This document shows positions 50,301 through 57,469 of a stretch of 64,000 nucleotides of DNA, piece by piece. The notes below the pieces were generated by a model, which was not told the origin of the DNA, searched no databases, and saw only the letters and a list, made by a program, of their open reading frames with translations. Origin of the DNA: OLB6 sp964525565 (GTDB lineage: Bacteria > Bacteroidota > Ignavibacteria > Kapaibacteriales > Kapaibacteriaceae); assembly GCA_964525565.1 (NCBI GenBank), contig CAZGHI010000012.1, positions 1-64,000 of the forward strand, written 5' to 3'. Within the stretch, counting starts at the first letter, position 1; the number at the start of each line of letters is the position of its first letter. The translations under genes were made by a program, and so were the position numbers.

Positions 50301-51948
50301 GTACAATGCCAATGGTTGGCTTACCAAACTCACGTTTGCACCAGGAAAAACTGTTACCTACACGTACACTGCTTCTGGAAGCCTCGAGAGCATCAGTGAC
50401 TGGAATGGTGGAGGACAGCAGTACACGCACGATAATGATGGAGTACTTTTAAGTATCCGACGAGGCAATACCTTACGTGATATTTACGACATTGGACCTG
50501 ACCTACGTGTTACGGAAATAAAGAGCGACGAGGCATCTATCCAGATTGCTTATGACGACGCCGGTAGAATACAATCCGTTGTGAAGAATGGACATCTAGA
50601 GGCCACACCTGAAGTCGGAGAGGTTAATGCAACATATGATGGTGGCTCGGCTTGCGTAACAACCTCGCCTGATGCAGTTGGGAGAGCAACACAGGTAGAT
50701 GGAATCAATATCACCTGGAATGCAGCATCGCAGGCTACCAACTTTACAGGCAGCCTTACAGGCCAAGTACAGTATGATGGTTTCAACCGAATAACAGCAC
50801 TCGTTTCGCCGGTTCAGAACACAACTATTGTATGGAATTCAGCATTTGGTGATGGCCTGCCAGCAGTCATGCGCTCGCAACGGACATTCTACTTTGTTCC
50901 AACACCCGGCGGAGGAATTGCATACTGGATTGACAGCGCAACAGGTAGCGCCTTTTATCCGCACTACGATCATATTGGCAATGTAGTTATGGTGTCCAAT
51001 TCTGCCGGCGTAATTCAAAGCAGGATTGCATACTCTCCTTACGGAGAAGTTTTGCTAACTGAGGGTACAGGAAATTTACCGATGACGTTTGGTGGAGCTG
51101 CCGGAGTTATCACCTATACGACTAAGCTGTTCGTTACTCCGGGTCGGATCTATTATGCTCCAGGCGCTCGATTCCTAACACCAGACCCAGTACGAAGTCT
51201 TCATCCGCAGAGAATTAACCCGTACCAGTATGCGTATTGCGATCCAATTAACTGGACGGATTGGACCGGTAGAGCTCCGCAACCACGCCCACGAAGCGTG
51301 GACGAGATCATGGAAGAAAGTAATCGCCGTTTAGAAGAAGCCATGCGCAAAACTCAAGAAAAGTATGATGCCGAGTTGCGAAAAATCAGAGAAGAAGCCG
51401 AGCAACGCACTCGCGCGAGAGAAGAACAGGAACAGAGACGAAGGCAGCAAGAAGAAGAACTAGAACGCATTGCTCAAGAGCAGCAAGAAGAATTGCGGCG
51501 CAATCAAGAAGCGTTTGACCGTGCACAGGCAAAAGTAGCAGCACTCAATAAAGACAATCTGAATCCGGTACCGCCTCCGTCGCCACTTCACTCACAACCA
51601 CGACCTGGAACAACGGGCAATACTTCGTCAGCAGGTAATACTCCTGGGGGTAATGGCAACACACCCGGAGGCGCGGGGCAACCTCCGCCTAGCGGTGGCA
51701 CACGTACCCGCCCTCAACCAACAACACCAAACCCTGGGGGTAGAAGGCCACCAACGTCAACTGGTTCAGGGCCAGCCGGAAACAATGGAAGTTCTAATCT
51801 GCCACAACCACTTGGCCCAAATGCCACTGGTCGTGGAACATACGGTCAACCAGTTGTGAATGGCACCAGTGTTGTTTGGTCGTGGCTGAACGGTTTTGTT
51901 GAAGGGCTTAGTCCAAGTAATGTTTGGGACTACTACTTTGGCAAGTAG
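47317..51948 (+). CDS. Giant secreted RHS/YD-repeat protein
   Basis: 1543 residues. ATG 47317 follows GGTGGAGGCGCCT and begins a signal peptide (FGITRLLGVLLIGAAFCF...KANAG). A beta-rich N-terminal region (about 29-240) precedes a DUF6531-like entry: GDPVSSSTGKFVQQELPDIE and FKRTYDGGYAGAAFPNGMG. From about 370 to 1230 there are many YD repeats of the type YDxxGNL (e.g. TFTYDGRGNRTSTHV, YDALGRIVGTNGD), which should form a wrapped beta shell. The RHS core (about 1270-1325) has ITYTTKLFVTPGRIYYAPGA and NPYQYAYCDPINWTDWTG. After it come a charged coiled-coil (about 1330-1420) and a Pro/Gly/Asn-rich tail. I see no known toxin domain and no T9SS tail. Confidence 0.9.
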   Translation: MFGITRLLGVLLIGAAFCFTNTPKANAGQLAKPVISVVQMQIVKTALVYSFMLRNLNASYSLGRVYWTVVIYLVAKNLQVFQTTGDVEVGQSQTVEVIPEEEFVPEEAGEYRIEVEANSEANITGKQTASATVQVSDVPSCTTEPILPRKILMFQSHKRITFTAPVGCCYEINPFINTGVWYSLSPSTKQTVSDGQSVSFEVTAKDPKPAASLVAFEWRECSKGTPKGVRYVVIDPYSTSIWDTTTYQPSGGAFIALFGDPVSSSTGKFVQQELPDIEFAANPLLHFKRTYDGGYAGAAFPNGMGPNWQHNFNHLLVADSAVAIVFVPEGVMFHFEKVGTNWESRTTNRRAHLQQVAGKWIFTDITNKLQCTFDSSGRVTLLDNGINPVTVTWTDGMLTRAADGFGHSIVFTTDSAGRITAISDGVRSVQYVYNSKGELTQCLNAVGESTYYSYTTEGAQLITRGYSPTTPAITNEYDSESRVVRQKNAAGAIWTYDWHQNTATLTDPDGVKEVHKVNAAMRVTEIGPQGQPVTVEYGANGMPSEARNATGGSIRYTYHQSGQPSTIQSETGTTTLEYTARNWNGAVVYDVTKITFADGSTRLYQYNGKGLCTRITDERGNQWSMTYDAASGSLLTISDPMNRKSSWSYDAKNHLSAITSASGQTTTIVTNENGDIIEATSPGNAKRSYKRDHLRRLTEYTDELGRKSVFSYNARDQLTSIQAANATSTTFGYDSDGQLESIGMPGGARIGITYTPAGRARQITDALLRSFTMDYDESGNLRSVTDRAGNTTQFTYNADGQVISIVSPAGYSTEYEYDSQNRLVGITTPGNIKTTYTYDKAHRLTRVSGRGRTTTFTYDGRGNRTSTHVSDDVQAQYTYDPSGLLSTVKDPEGGLWAWTYNAAGLCTSIKDPAGRETKYEYDNRDRVTRTVLPENAGSCTYSYDAAGNLTGITYSNGPTLRYTYDALGRIVGTNGDTCEYDEAGNMVMSNGLLMEYNANGWLTKLTFAPGKTVTYTYTASGSLESISDWNGGGQQYTHDNDGVLLSIRRGNTLRDIYDIGPDLRVTEIKSDEASIQIAYDDAGRIQSVVKNGHLEATPEVGEVNATYDGGSACVTTSPDAVGRATQVDGINITWNAASQATNFTGSLTGQVQYDGFNRITALVSPVQNTTIVWNSAFGDGLPAVMRSQRTFYFVPTPGGGIAYWIDSATGSAFYPHYDHIGNVVMVSNSAGVIQSRIAYSPYGEVLLTEGTGNLPMTFGGAAGVITYTTKLFVTPGRIYYAPGARFLTPDPVRSLHPQRINPYQYAYCDPINWTDWTGRAPQPRPRSVDEIMEESNRRLEEAMRKTQEKYDAELRKIREEAEQRTRAREEQEQRRRQQEEELERIAQEQQEELRRNQEAFDRAQAKVAALNKDNLNPVPPPSPLHSQPRPGTTGNTSSAGNTPGGNGNTPGGAGQPPPSGGTRTRPQPTTPNPGGRRPPTSTGSGPAGNNGSSNLPQPLGPNATGRGTYGQPVVNGTSVVWSWLNGFVEGLSPSNVWDYYFGK

Positions 51949-52001
51949 CTTATAGCTCTGACTGTTCTACCAACATTTGTCACACATTCTCTTTGAAACT
52001 T

Positions 52002-52442
52002 ATGAAAACCTTCATCATCACACTTTTCGTTTGTGCAACGAGCGCAGTAGCGCAAACGTTTCACTATGATGCTGCCGGAAGACTGGTACGGGCAGTTTAC
52101 AGCAATGGCACGGAAACGCGCTACACGTATGATAAAAATGGCAATCTTTTAAAAGCAAAAACCGATGTCATTAATTCGGTTTCAGAGGAATCAAGTCAAA
52201 AGCAGGAGTTGCAGGCATCTCCGCAACCGTCTAGTACGGTTGTTCGACTTACCGGAGTACCTAGTGGGTCATTGAATGCACACTTCATAGCATTAAACGG
52301 AGAAGTCGTCTCTGAGGTGCAGTGTGTGGGGCAAAACGGAGCTATTGAATTAGACGTACGCTCTCTTGCTTCCGGAACGTACACCGTGAAGGTTGTGCAC
52401 AAAGATCGAGTGTTTACTGCTTCTGTTGTTGTTAGGCACTAA
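52002..52442 (+). CDS. Mini-RHS secreted protein with T9SS sorting domain
   Basis: 146 residues. ATG 52002 starts a signal peptide (MKTFIITLFVCATSAVAQ). Residues 19-56 are two YD repeats: TFHYDAAGRLVRAVYSNGTE and TRYTYDKNGNLLKAKTD. From about 75 to 146 is a T9SS-type C-terminal domain (LQASPQPSSTVVRLTGVPSG ... ASGTYTVKVVHKDRVFTASV). It begins 53 bases after the giant RHS stop on the same strand, so they are probably one unit. The union of a two-repeat RHS stub with a T9SS tail is unusual; it might dock on the RHS shell or be a remnant of its 3' end. Its TAA interlocks with the M61 peptidase stop (CTAA, 52439-52442). Confidence 0.82.
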   Translation: MKTFIITLFVCATSAVAQTFHYDAAGRLVRAVYSNGTETRYTYDKNGNLLKAKTDVINSVSEESSQKQELQASPQPSSTVVRLTGVPSGSLNAHFIALNGEVVSEVQCVGQNGAIELDVRSLASGTYTVKVVHKDRVFTASVVVRH

Positions 52443-54275
52443 GATTTTCCATAGAAAACAAGCCTACGAAGTGAACGTTGCTTCTCTGTTGGCTGTGGTA
52501 CGGACCGTATAACATGCCTAACGATTTCAAGGGTCTGAACAGGTGGAGCTGCTAGGTCTAGCAGAGTACCGTTTCGTTCAACAGTAATCGTGATCGGATC
52601 CTGCGACGTATTGTTCACAAGCCGTTGCAAAATGTGCCATGATCCAGGCTTCATAGTTGTACCATTTACCTTCCGGAGAACGTCTCCGCGCTGCACACCA
52701 AGCGGGTTCACATCACCTGGCTCTATAACTATAGAATCGGGTGAGCTCACTTCTTGGTTAAACTCCACACCAAAGGTTAGAACAGATACCTTGGTAGAAT
52801 CGAGATACTCTAAACCGATCGTTGAAAGATACGACTGAAGAGGTAGGGGGCTGGTATTGCCAACGTACTTCTCTAAGTACTCTCGAACTGCTGGATTTGT
52901 AATTCGCTCTATTTCCACAAACAAGCTATCGTCGTCAAACGGTATGGAGGGCCCATACTTTTCCATGAGCTTGTACACTAACTCCAATAAGCCAAGAGAA
53001 CCACTTGACTCTGTACGAAGTAGGATATCAAGAAGGAGAGCATTTAATGGACCAATCTGATAGATTGCCGGATACAGCTTCTGGTTCTCAGGTGATAGCA
53101 CATTCTCTGAAAAGTCAGTAAATGCGAAGGTGTTAGGAAGGTAGCTAATAATTTTAGCGTTGGCACTGAGCTGTTGAATGAATTGTTCTTCTGTAGTCAC
53201 AGCGCCTCGGAGTTGTGACTGATGAGCAAAATATTCTGTGACTCCTTCATAGAGCCAAAGATGTTTGCTCATTTTCGGATAGCGATAATCGAACGCATCA
53301 ATCTCCTTACTGTGCACATGTAGCGGAAGCAAGATGTGTAAGAACTCGTGGGCTGCAATCTCTTCTATACCGCGGGGAAGCTCGCTGAATCTCCAGAAAT
53401 AGAGACTGGACAGGCTATGCTCCAAAGCCCCTTGAGCATATTTACTTCGCTTTACATTTACAGTATCTGCATCCCATAGGTAAATGAGAAATGCATAGCT
53501 TGAGACGGGCATGGACGGAAGAAAAACGGCAACAGCGTTCGTGGCTTTCTGAAGAGCCTGAGCATAAACGGTGGCAAGTGGTTTATTTCTCTTTGAACCG
53601 CAGATGGCAACCAAAACGTCAGTGCCTTTTACAGTGAAGCGTGCAGTGTCGGCGCGGCAAACAAGCGCGGGCCCGTCCACTAAGGCGTCGTAGCTAGGAG
53701 CAAAGTATTCGTCGTAGTCCAACCCGCGCGTGGTAACGTGCAAAGCTGTGAAGGTTTGGATTGCTGGCGATCGGTTGACTCGCACAAAAAATGGGAGTCG
53801 TTGCTGTCCATACACATATCCCACAATTCCGCCGTGGTTAAACACNNNNNNNNNNNNNNNNNNNNATCACCCTGAAAGCTCGTTCCCGTGGGATGAAAAA
53901 TGTTAACTCGGTCATCACGGTCGTCGAACGAATCATGAAGCCGATACTCCACGAATGCTGTGTTCTTAGGAATCACAAACTGTGAGTCGGCAGTCCGACG
54001 CACCATAAGACCGTGACCCGAAGCCGTATATGCCCGAAACTCACGCACCAAACGCCACCAGTAATGATACTCGTATGTACCCGGAACCGTTACCGGGAAG
54101 ACAAACACATTTGTGTCGGAAACCAACGGCGGGAGTTCAATACGAACGCCAATCTGATCCTGTTCATCGGTATCAGCAGTTATCGTAACTCGGTATTCGT
54201 AGTTAGGAACAGAGGTACACTCACAATGAACAGCGCAAGGAATTGGCGAACAATTCCACAATGGGGAGTACTCAT
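52439..54275 (-). CDS. M61 family peptidase with PDZ domain, frame-disrupted at the N-terminus
   Basis: About 600 residues in three frame pieces. ATG 54275 starts a signal peptide (STPHCGIVRQFLALFIVSVP), which runs into a stop; the mature domain continues in another frame from about SVPNYEYRVTITADTDEQDQ, consistent with a one-base deletion near 54195-54225. A 20-N gap (53846-53865) causes the second frame change. The catalytic part has the zinc motif AAHEFLHILLPLHVH (HExxH) with Glu in LYEGVTEYFAHQ. A PDZ-like domain is at the C-terminus (VNPLGVQRGDVLRKVNGTTM). M61 enzymes are glycyl aminopeptidases or related periplasmic peptidases. TATCTTTG lies five bases before the ATG. It may be a pseudogene, or it may contain a sequencing error. 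Confidence 0.75.
53846..53865. other. Assembly gap (20 N) in the M61 peptidase gene
   Basis: Twenty N between the N-terminal and catalytic parts. The frame changes across it, so the true length is not 20. Confidence 0.99.
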
Positions 54276-54280
54276 TCCAA

Positions 54281-54288
54281 CAAAGATA
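54281..54288 (-). promoter_or_regulatory. TAnnTTTG element five bases before the M61 peptidase ATG
   Basis: TATCTTTG on the minus strand, identical to the element of the operon at 18504. It is followed by TTGGA and then ATG 54275, supporting that ATG as the original start. Confidence 0.5.
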
Positions 54289-54355
54289 ATGGCCTGATTA
54301 GTGCAGAGCGATCGGTACTGTATTGCCGTATTCTCGACAGAACATATTCACTACC

Positions 54356-54363
54356 TAGATTTG
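54356..54363 (+). promoter_or_regulatory. TAnnTTTG element six bases before the alaS ATG
   Basis: TAGATTTG, then CCGTCC, then ATG 54370. Element and spacing are the same as at the glycosyltransferase gene (6668-6682). No ribosome-binding site is present. Confidence 0.5.
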
Positions 54364-54369
54364 CCGTCC

Positions 54370-57039
54370 ATGATAACCTGTAACGACATTCGATCTTCGT
54401 TTCTGGATTTTTTTGCTCAGCGTGGGCATCGCATCGTTCCGTCAGCTCCCGTTATTCCTCACGGTGACCCAACGTTGCTTTTTACCAACGCCGGGATGAA
54501 CCAGTTTAAAGATGTCTTTTTAGGCATTGGTAAGCGAGACTATACTCGCGCAGCCGACACACAGAAGTGCATTCGGGTAAGCGGCAAACACAACGATCTT
54601 GAGGAGGTTGGTCGCGATACGTATCACCACACGTTCTTTGAAATGCTTGGTAACTGGAGCTTTGGTGATTACTTCAAGGACGAAGCCATAGCATGGAGCT
54701 GGGAGTTGTTGGTCGATGTATGGAAGTTGGATCCTCAAAGATTACATGCAACCGTATTTCGAAGCGACGACGAAAGCTTTGCCATCTGGAAGAAGTACCT
54801 TCCCGAAGATCATATACATCGGTTTGACGAGAAAGATAACTTTTGGGAGATGGGGGATACCGGGCCGTGCGGACCATGTACCGAAATTCACTATGATCAT
54901 ACACCAGATCTAAGCGGTGCAAATCTTGTAAACGCTGGGGATGCACGAGTAGTTGAGATTTGGAACAATGTATTTATCCAGTACAACCGTACACCGGACG
55001 GTGAGCTCCAGGAATTGCCTTCCAAACATGTTGATACCGGAATGGGATTGGAGCGCATTGCTGCTGTGCTGCAAGGAGTTCAGAGTAACTACGACATCGA
55101 TATTTTCAGAACAATAATTGCGCAAACGGAGCAGCTCTGCGGAAGACCATACCGGAGTGCGCTGGACAGTCCCGATGGGATTGCAATGCGTGTAATAGCC
55201 GATCACATTCGAACCCTCTCGTTTGCAATTGCCGATGGAGCAATTCCGGGAAATGAGGGGCGTGGATACGTCCTTCGTCGAATATTGCGTCGGGCCGCCC
55301 GATATGCGCGCACACTTGATTTCACTGAACCGGTGTTGTGGCAACATGTAGATGTATTGGTGGGCGTTATGGGTGATGCCTTCCCTGAGCTTCGCACGAA
55401 TAGCGAATTGATTAAGAAAGTGATCAAAGCAGAAGAGGAACAATTCCTGGTTACTTTGGACAATGGAAGATCCGAGCTACTTCAGGCCTGGCGGTCAGTG
55501 GTTACAGCAAACCTATCGCACACCGGTAGGCGTGTTGAAAATAGTCTTCATCCAAATCAACCAATTACCGTGATTGGTACGGAAGGAGAAGAACGCACAT
55601 TCGCAAATGCACGTGAACTTGCCCTGGCGATGCCTGCATCCGTTATTCCTGGTGAGATTGCATTCAAACTTTACGATACATTCGGTTTCCCGGTTGATCT
55701 TACGGAACTCATTGCAACCGAAGAGTACGGGATGAACGTTGATCATCAGGGCTTCCAAAAACTCCTTTTAGAGCAGAAAAATCGCTCTCGTGCAGCTCGA
55801 AAGACACACGTTCAAGAGGTACAGACCACTGATCTTGGCGTAACAACAGTGTTTACAGGCTATACAGAGTCTGAAACGGAAAGCCCTGTGGTTTATGTAG
55901 ATCGGAACCAGGTGGTTGTCCAGGCAACACCTTTGTATGTGGAAATGGGCGGTCAGGTTAGTGATACCGGCCTGCTTACCGTTGGTGGAACAACATACTC
56001 AGTAGAAGATGTGCGCAATGTTGGTGGTGCCATTGTTCACTTCTGCGAATCAGATGTTGATGCTCGTGTAGGAGATATGGCAATAACAAAAGTTGATCGC
56101 AACCGACGCTCTGATATTGAACGTGAGCATAGTGCAACCCATCTCCTTCACGAAGCTCTGCGTCGGGTACTTGGTTCACACGTGCAACAAGCAGGCTCTC
56201 TGGTGGCACCTGATCATCTTCGATTCGACTTCTCACATTATGAACGTGTGCAGGAAAGCGACTTGCGAGCCATTGAACAGTTGGTGAATGATAAAATATT
56301 TGAGAACATAACTGTTGTAACTGAGGAGCTTCCCACGAAGACTGCCCGAACGATTCCAAACGTAAAGATGTTTTTTGGGGATAAGTATGGCGACACGGTT
56401 CGCGTAGTATTCATAGATCCGGACTTTTCGGTTGAATTTTGTGGCGGAACACATGTTAGCAATACCAGCCAGATTGGGATGTTCAAAATTGTCAGCGAAG
56501 GTAGCGTTGCTGCCGGTGTTCGTAGAATTGAAGCAATCGCTGGTAGAACTGTACCCACATGGATACAGAAGCAGTTAGTGCAAATTGCCGATCTTACAGA
56601 GGAAAAGGAGAGACTTCTCGATCGTATTCGCCAGCTTGACAAAGAACTGCTTGCAAACAGAACAGAGCAGCTTAAACGCACCATTCCAACAGTTATGGCC
56701 AATGCGCAATACGTGGATGGTATTCGTTTGGTTGTTAGCCGTATCGACGTCGAAGACATGGATCAGTTGAAAAGCCTCGGCGACGAACTACGGTCACAGC
56801 TTCGCTCGAACGGTATCGGTGTTCTTGGTTCGGTGACCGATGGGAAAGTGCTGCTCGTATGTGTTGTAACTGACGACGTCACACATCGATACTCTGCTGG
56901 TACTTTGGTTAGTAGAATTGCTAAGCAACTGGGCGGTGGCGGTGGTGGCAAGGCGCACCTTGCAACGGCAGGCGGAAAAGATGCGAATAAGCTGGACGAT
57001 GTGCTGGCCAATGTAGCAAAACTTCTCGCAGATCGGTAG
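54370..57039 (+). CDS. alaS: Alanine--tRNA ligase
   Basis: 889 residues. ATG 54370 (MITCNDIRSSFLDFFAQRGH) fits the family N-terminus. The class II catalytic core has LLFTNAGMNQFKDVFLG, FFEMLGNWSFGDYFKDEAI and GMGLERIAAVLQG. The editing domain carries the zinc ligands HSATHLLHEALRRV and EFCGGTHVSN. The C-terminal DHHA1/C-Ala part ends LGGGGGGKAHLATAGGKDAN, as usual. The enzyme charges tRNA-Ala and clears mischarged Ser/Gly. It stands alone, divergent from the M61 peptidase, and TAGATTTG sits six bases before the ATG. Confidence 0.97.
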   Translation: MITCNDIRSSFLDFFAQRGHRIVPSAPVIPHGDPTLLFTNAGMNQFKDVFLGIGKRDYTRAADTQKCIRVSGKHNDLEEVGRDTYHHTFFEMLGNWSFGDYFKDEAIAWSWELLVDVWKLDPQRLHATVFRSDDESFAIWKKYLPEDHIHRFDEKDNFWEMGDTGPCGPCTEIHYDHTPDLSGANLVNAGDARVVEIWNNVFIQYNRTPDGELQELPSKHVDTGMGLERIAAVLQGVQSNYDIDIFRTIIAQTEQLCGRPYRSALDSPDGIAMRVIADHIRTLSFAIADGAIPGNEGRGYVLRRILRRAARYARTLDFTEPVLWQHVDVLVGVMGDAFPELRTNSELIKKVIKAEEEQFLVTLDNGRSELLQAWRSVVTANLSHTGRRVENSLHPNQPITVIGTEGEERTFANARELALAMPASVIPGEIAFKLYDTFGFPVDLTELIATEEYGMNVDHQGFQKLLLEQKNRSRAARKTHVQEVQTTDLGVTTVFTGYTESETESPVVYVDRNQVVVQATPLYVEMGGQVSDTGLLTVGGTTYSVEDVRNVGGAIVHFCESDVDARVGDMAITKVDRNRRSDIEREHSATHLLHEALRRVLGSHVQQAGSLVAPDHLRFDFSHYERVQESDLRAIEQLVNDKIFENITVVTEELPTKTARTIPNVKMFFGDKYGDTVRVVFIDPDFSVEFCGGTHVSNTSQIGMFKIVSEGSVAAGVRRIEAIAGRTVPTWIQKQLVQIADLTEEKERLLDRIRQLDKELLANRTEQLKRTIPTVMANAQYVDGIRLVVSRIDVEDMDQLKSLGDELRSQLRSNGIGVLGSVTDGKVLLVCVVTDDVTHRYSAGTLVSRIAKQLGGGGGGKAHLATAGGKDANKLDDVLANVAKLLADR

Positions 57040-57052
57040 CGGAAAATTTACA

Positions 57053-57070
57053 TTACTCATTGTACGGTGA
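57053..57070 (+). promoter_or_regulatory. Shared 18-base motif before the DUF3127 gene
   Basis: TTACTCATTGTACGGTGA, five bases before ATG 57076. It is the counterpart of 44533-44550 in front of the prohibitin gene. Confidence 0.5.
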
Positions 57071-57075
57071 AGATT

Positions 57076-57469
57076 ATGGCCAACTCTTTCGAAACATTTG
57101 GTACAATCCATGCCATTATGGATACTCAACAGGTAACAGACACGTTCAAAAAGCGTGAATTTGTGCTTGAAATAGCTGACGGTAATTACCCACAGCATGT
57201 AAAGTTTCAGGTAACGCAGGACAGAACAGCACTACTCGATAACTTCAAAAGTGGGCAACCTGTTAAAGTAATGTTCAACTTAAAGGGGCGCCCGTATCAA
57301 CGCAAAGACGGAACAACGGATTACTGGCTTAACCTTGAGTGTTGGCGCATGGAACCTGCAAATGCGGCTAATACACCAACTGCTGAAACGGACTATAGTC
57401 AGATACAACCTTCTANNNNNNNNNNCTGTATCAGGAAAGAACGACGACTTCGACGACGTACCGTTCTAA
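57076..57469 (+). CDS. DUF3127 single-strand-binding-like protein
   Basis: About 130 residues with a 10-N gap (57416-57425). It begins MANSFETFGTIHAIMDTQQV, then has REFVLEIADGNYPQHVKFQV and KGRPYQRKDGTTDYWLNLEC, the OB-fold-like DUF3127 domain of Bacteroidota. The end, read in the frame after the gap, is SGKNDDFDDVPF, an acidic tail like that of SSB proteins, which recruit partners. Reading straight through the N run instead gives a basic, wrong C-terminus. It probably binds single-stranded DNA or RNA. Its TAA interlocks with the stop of the convergent VOC fusion gene (CTAA, 57466-57469). Confidence 0.85.
57416..57425. other. Assembly gap (10 N) in the DUF3127 gene
   Basis: Ten N in the linker before the acidic tail. 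The frame changes across it, so the length is a placeholder. Confidence 0.99.

Noticed and set aside
48500..51100. DNA-level tandem repeat array or CRISPR-like array inside the RHS gene
   Set aside because: The repeats are protein YD motifs with divergent DNA and irregular spacing; no identical repeats with spacers are present anywhere in the window.
47317..51948. RHS protein as a classical contact-dependent polymorphic toxin with immunity gene
   Set aside because: No known toxin domain, degenerate cleavage motif, and the downstream small protein is secreted with a T9SS tail, so it cannot be a cytosolic immunity protein.
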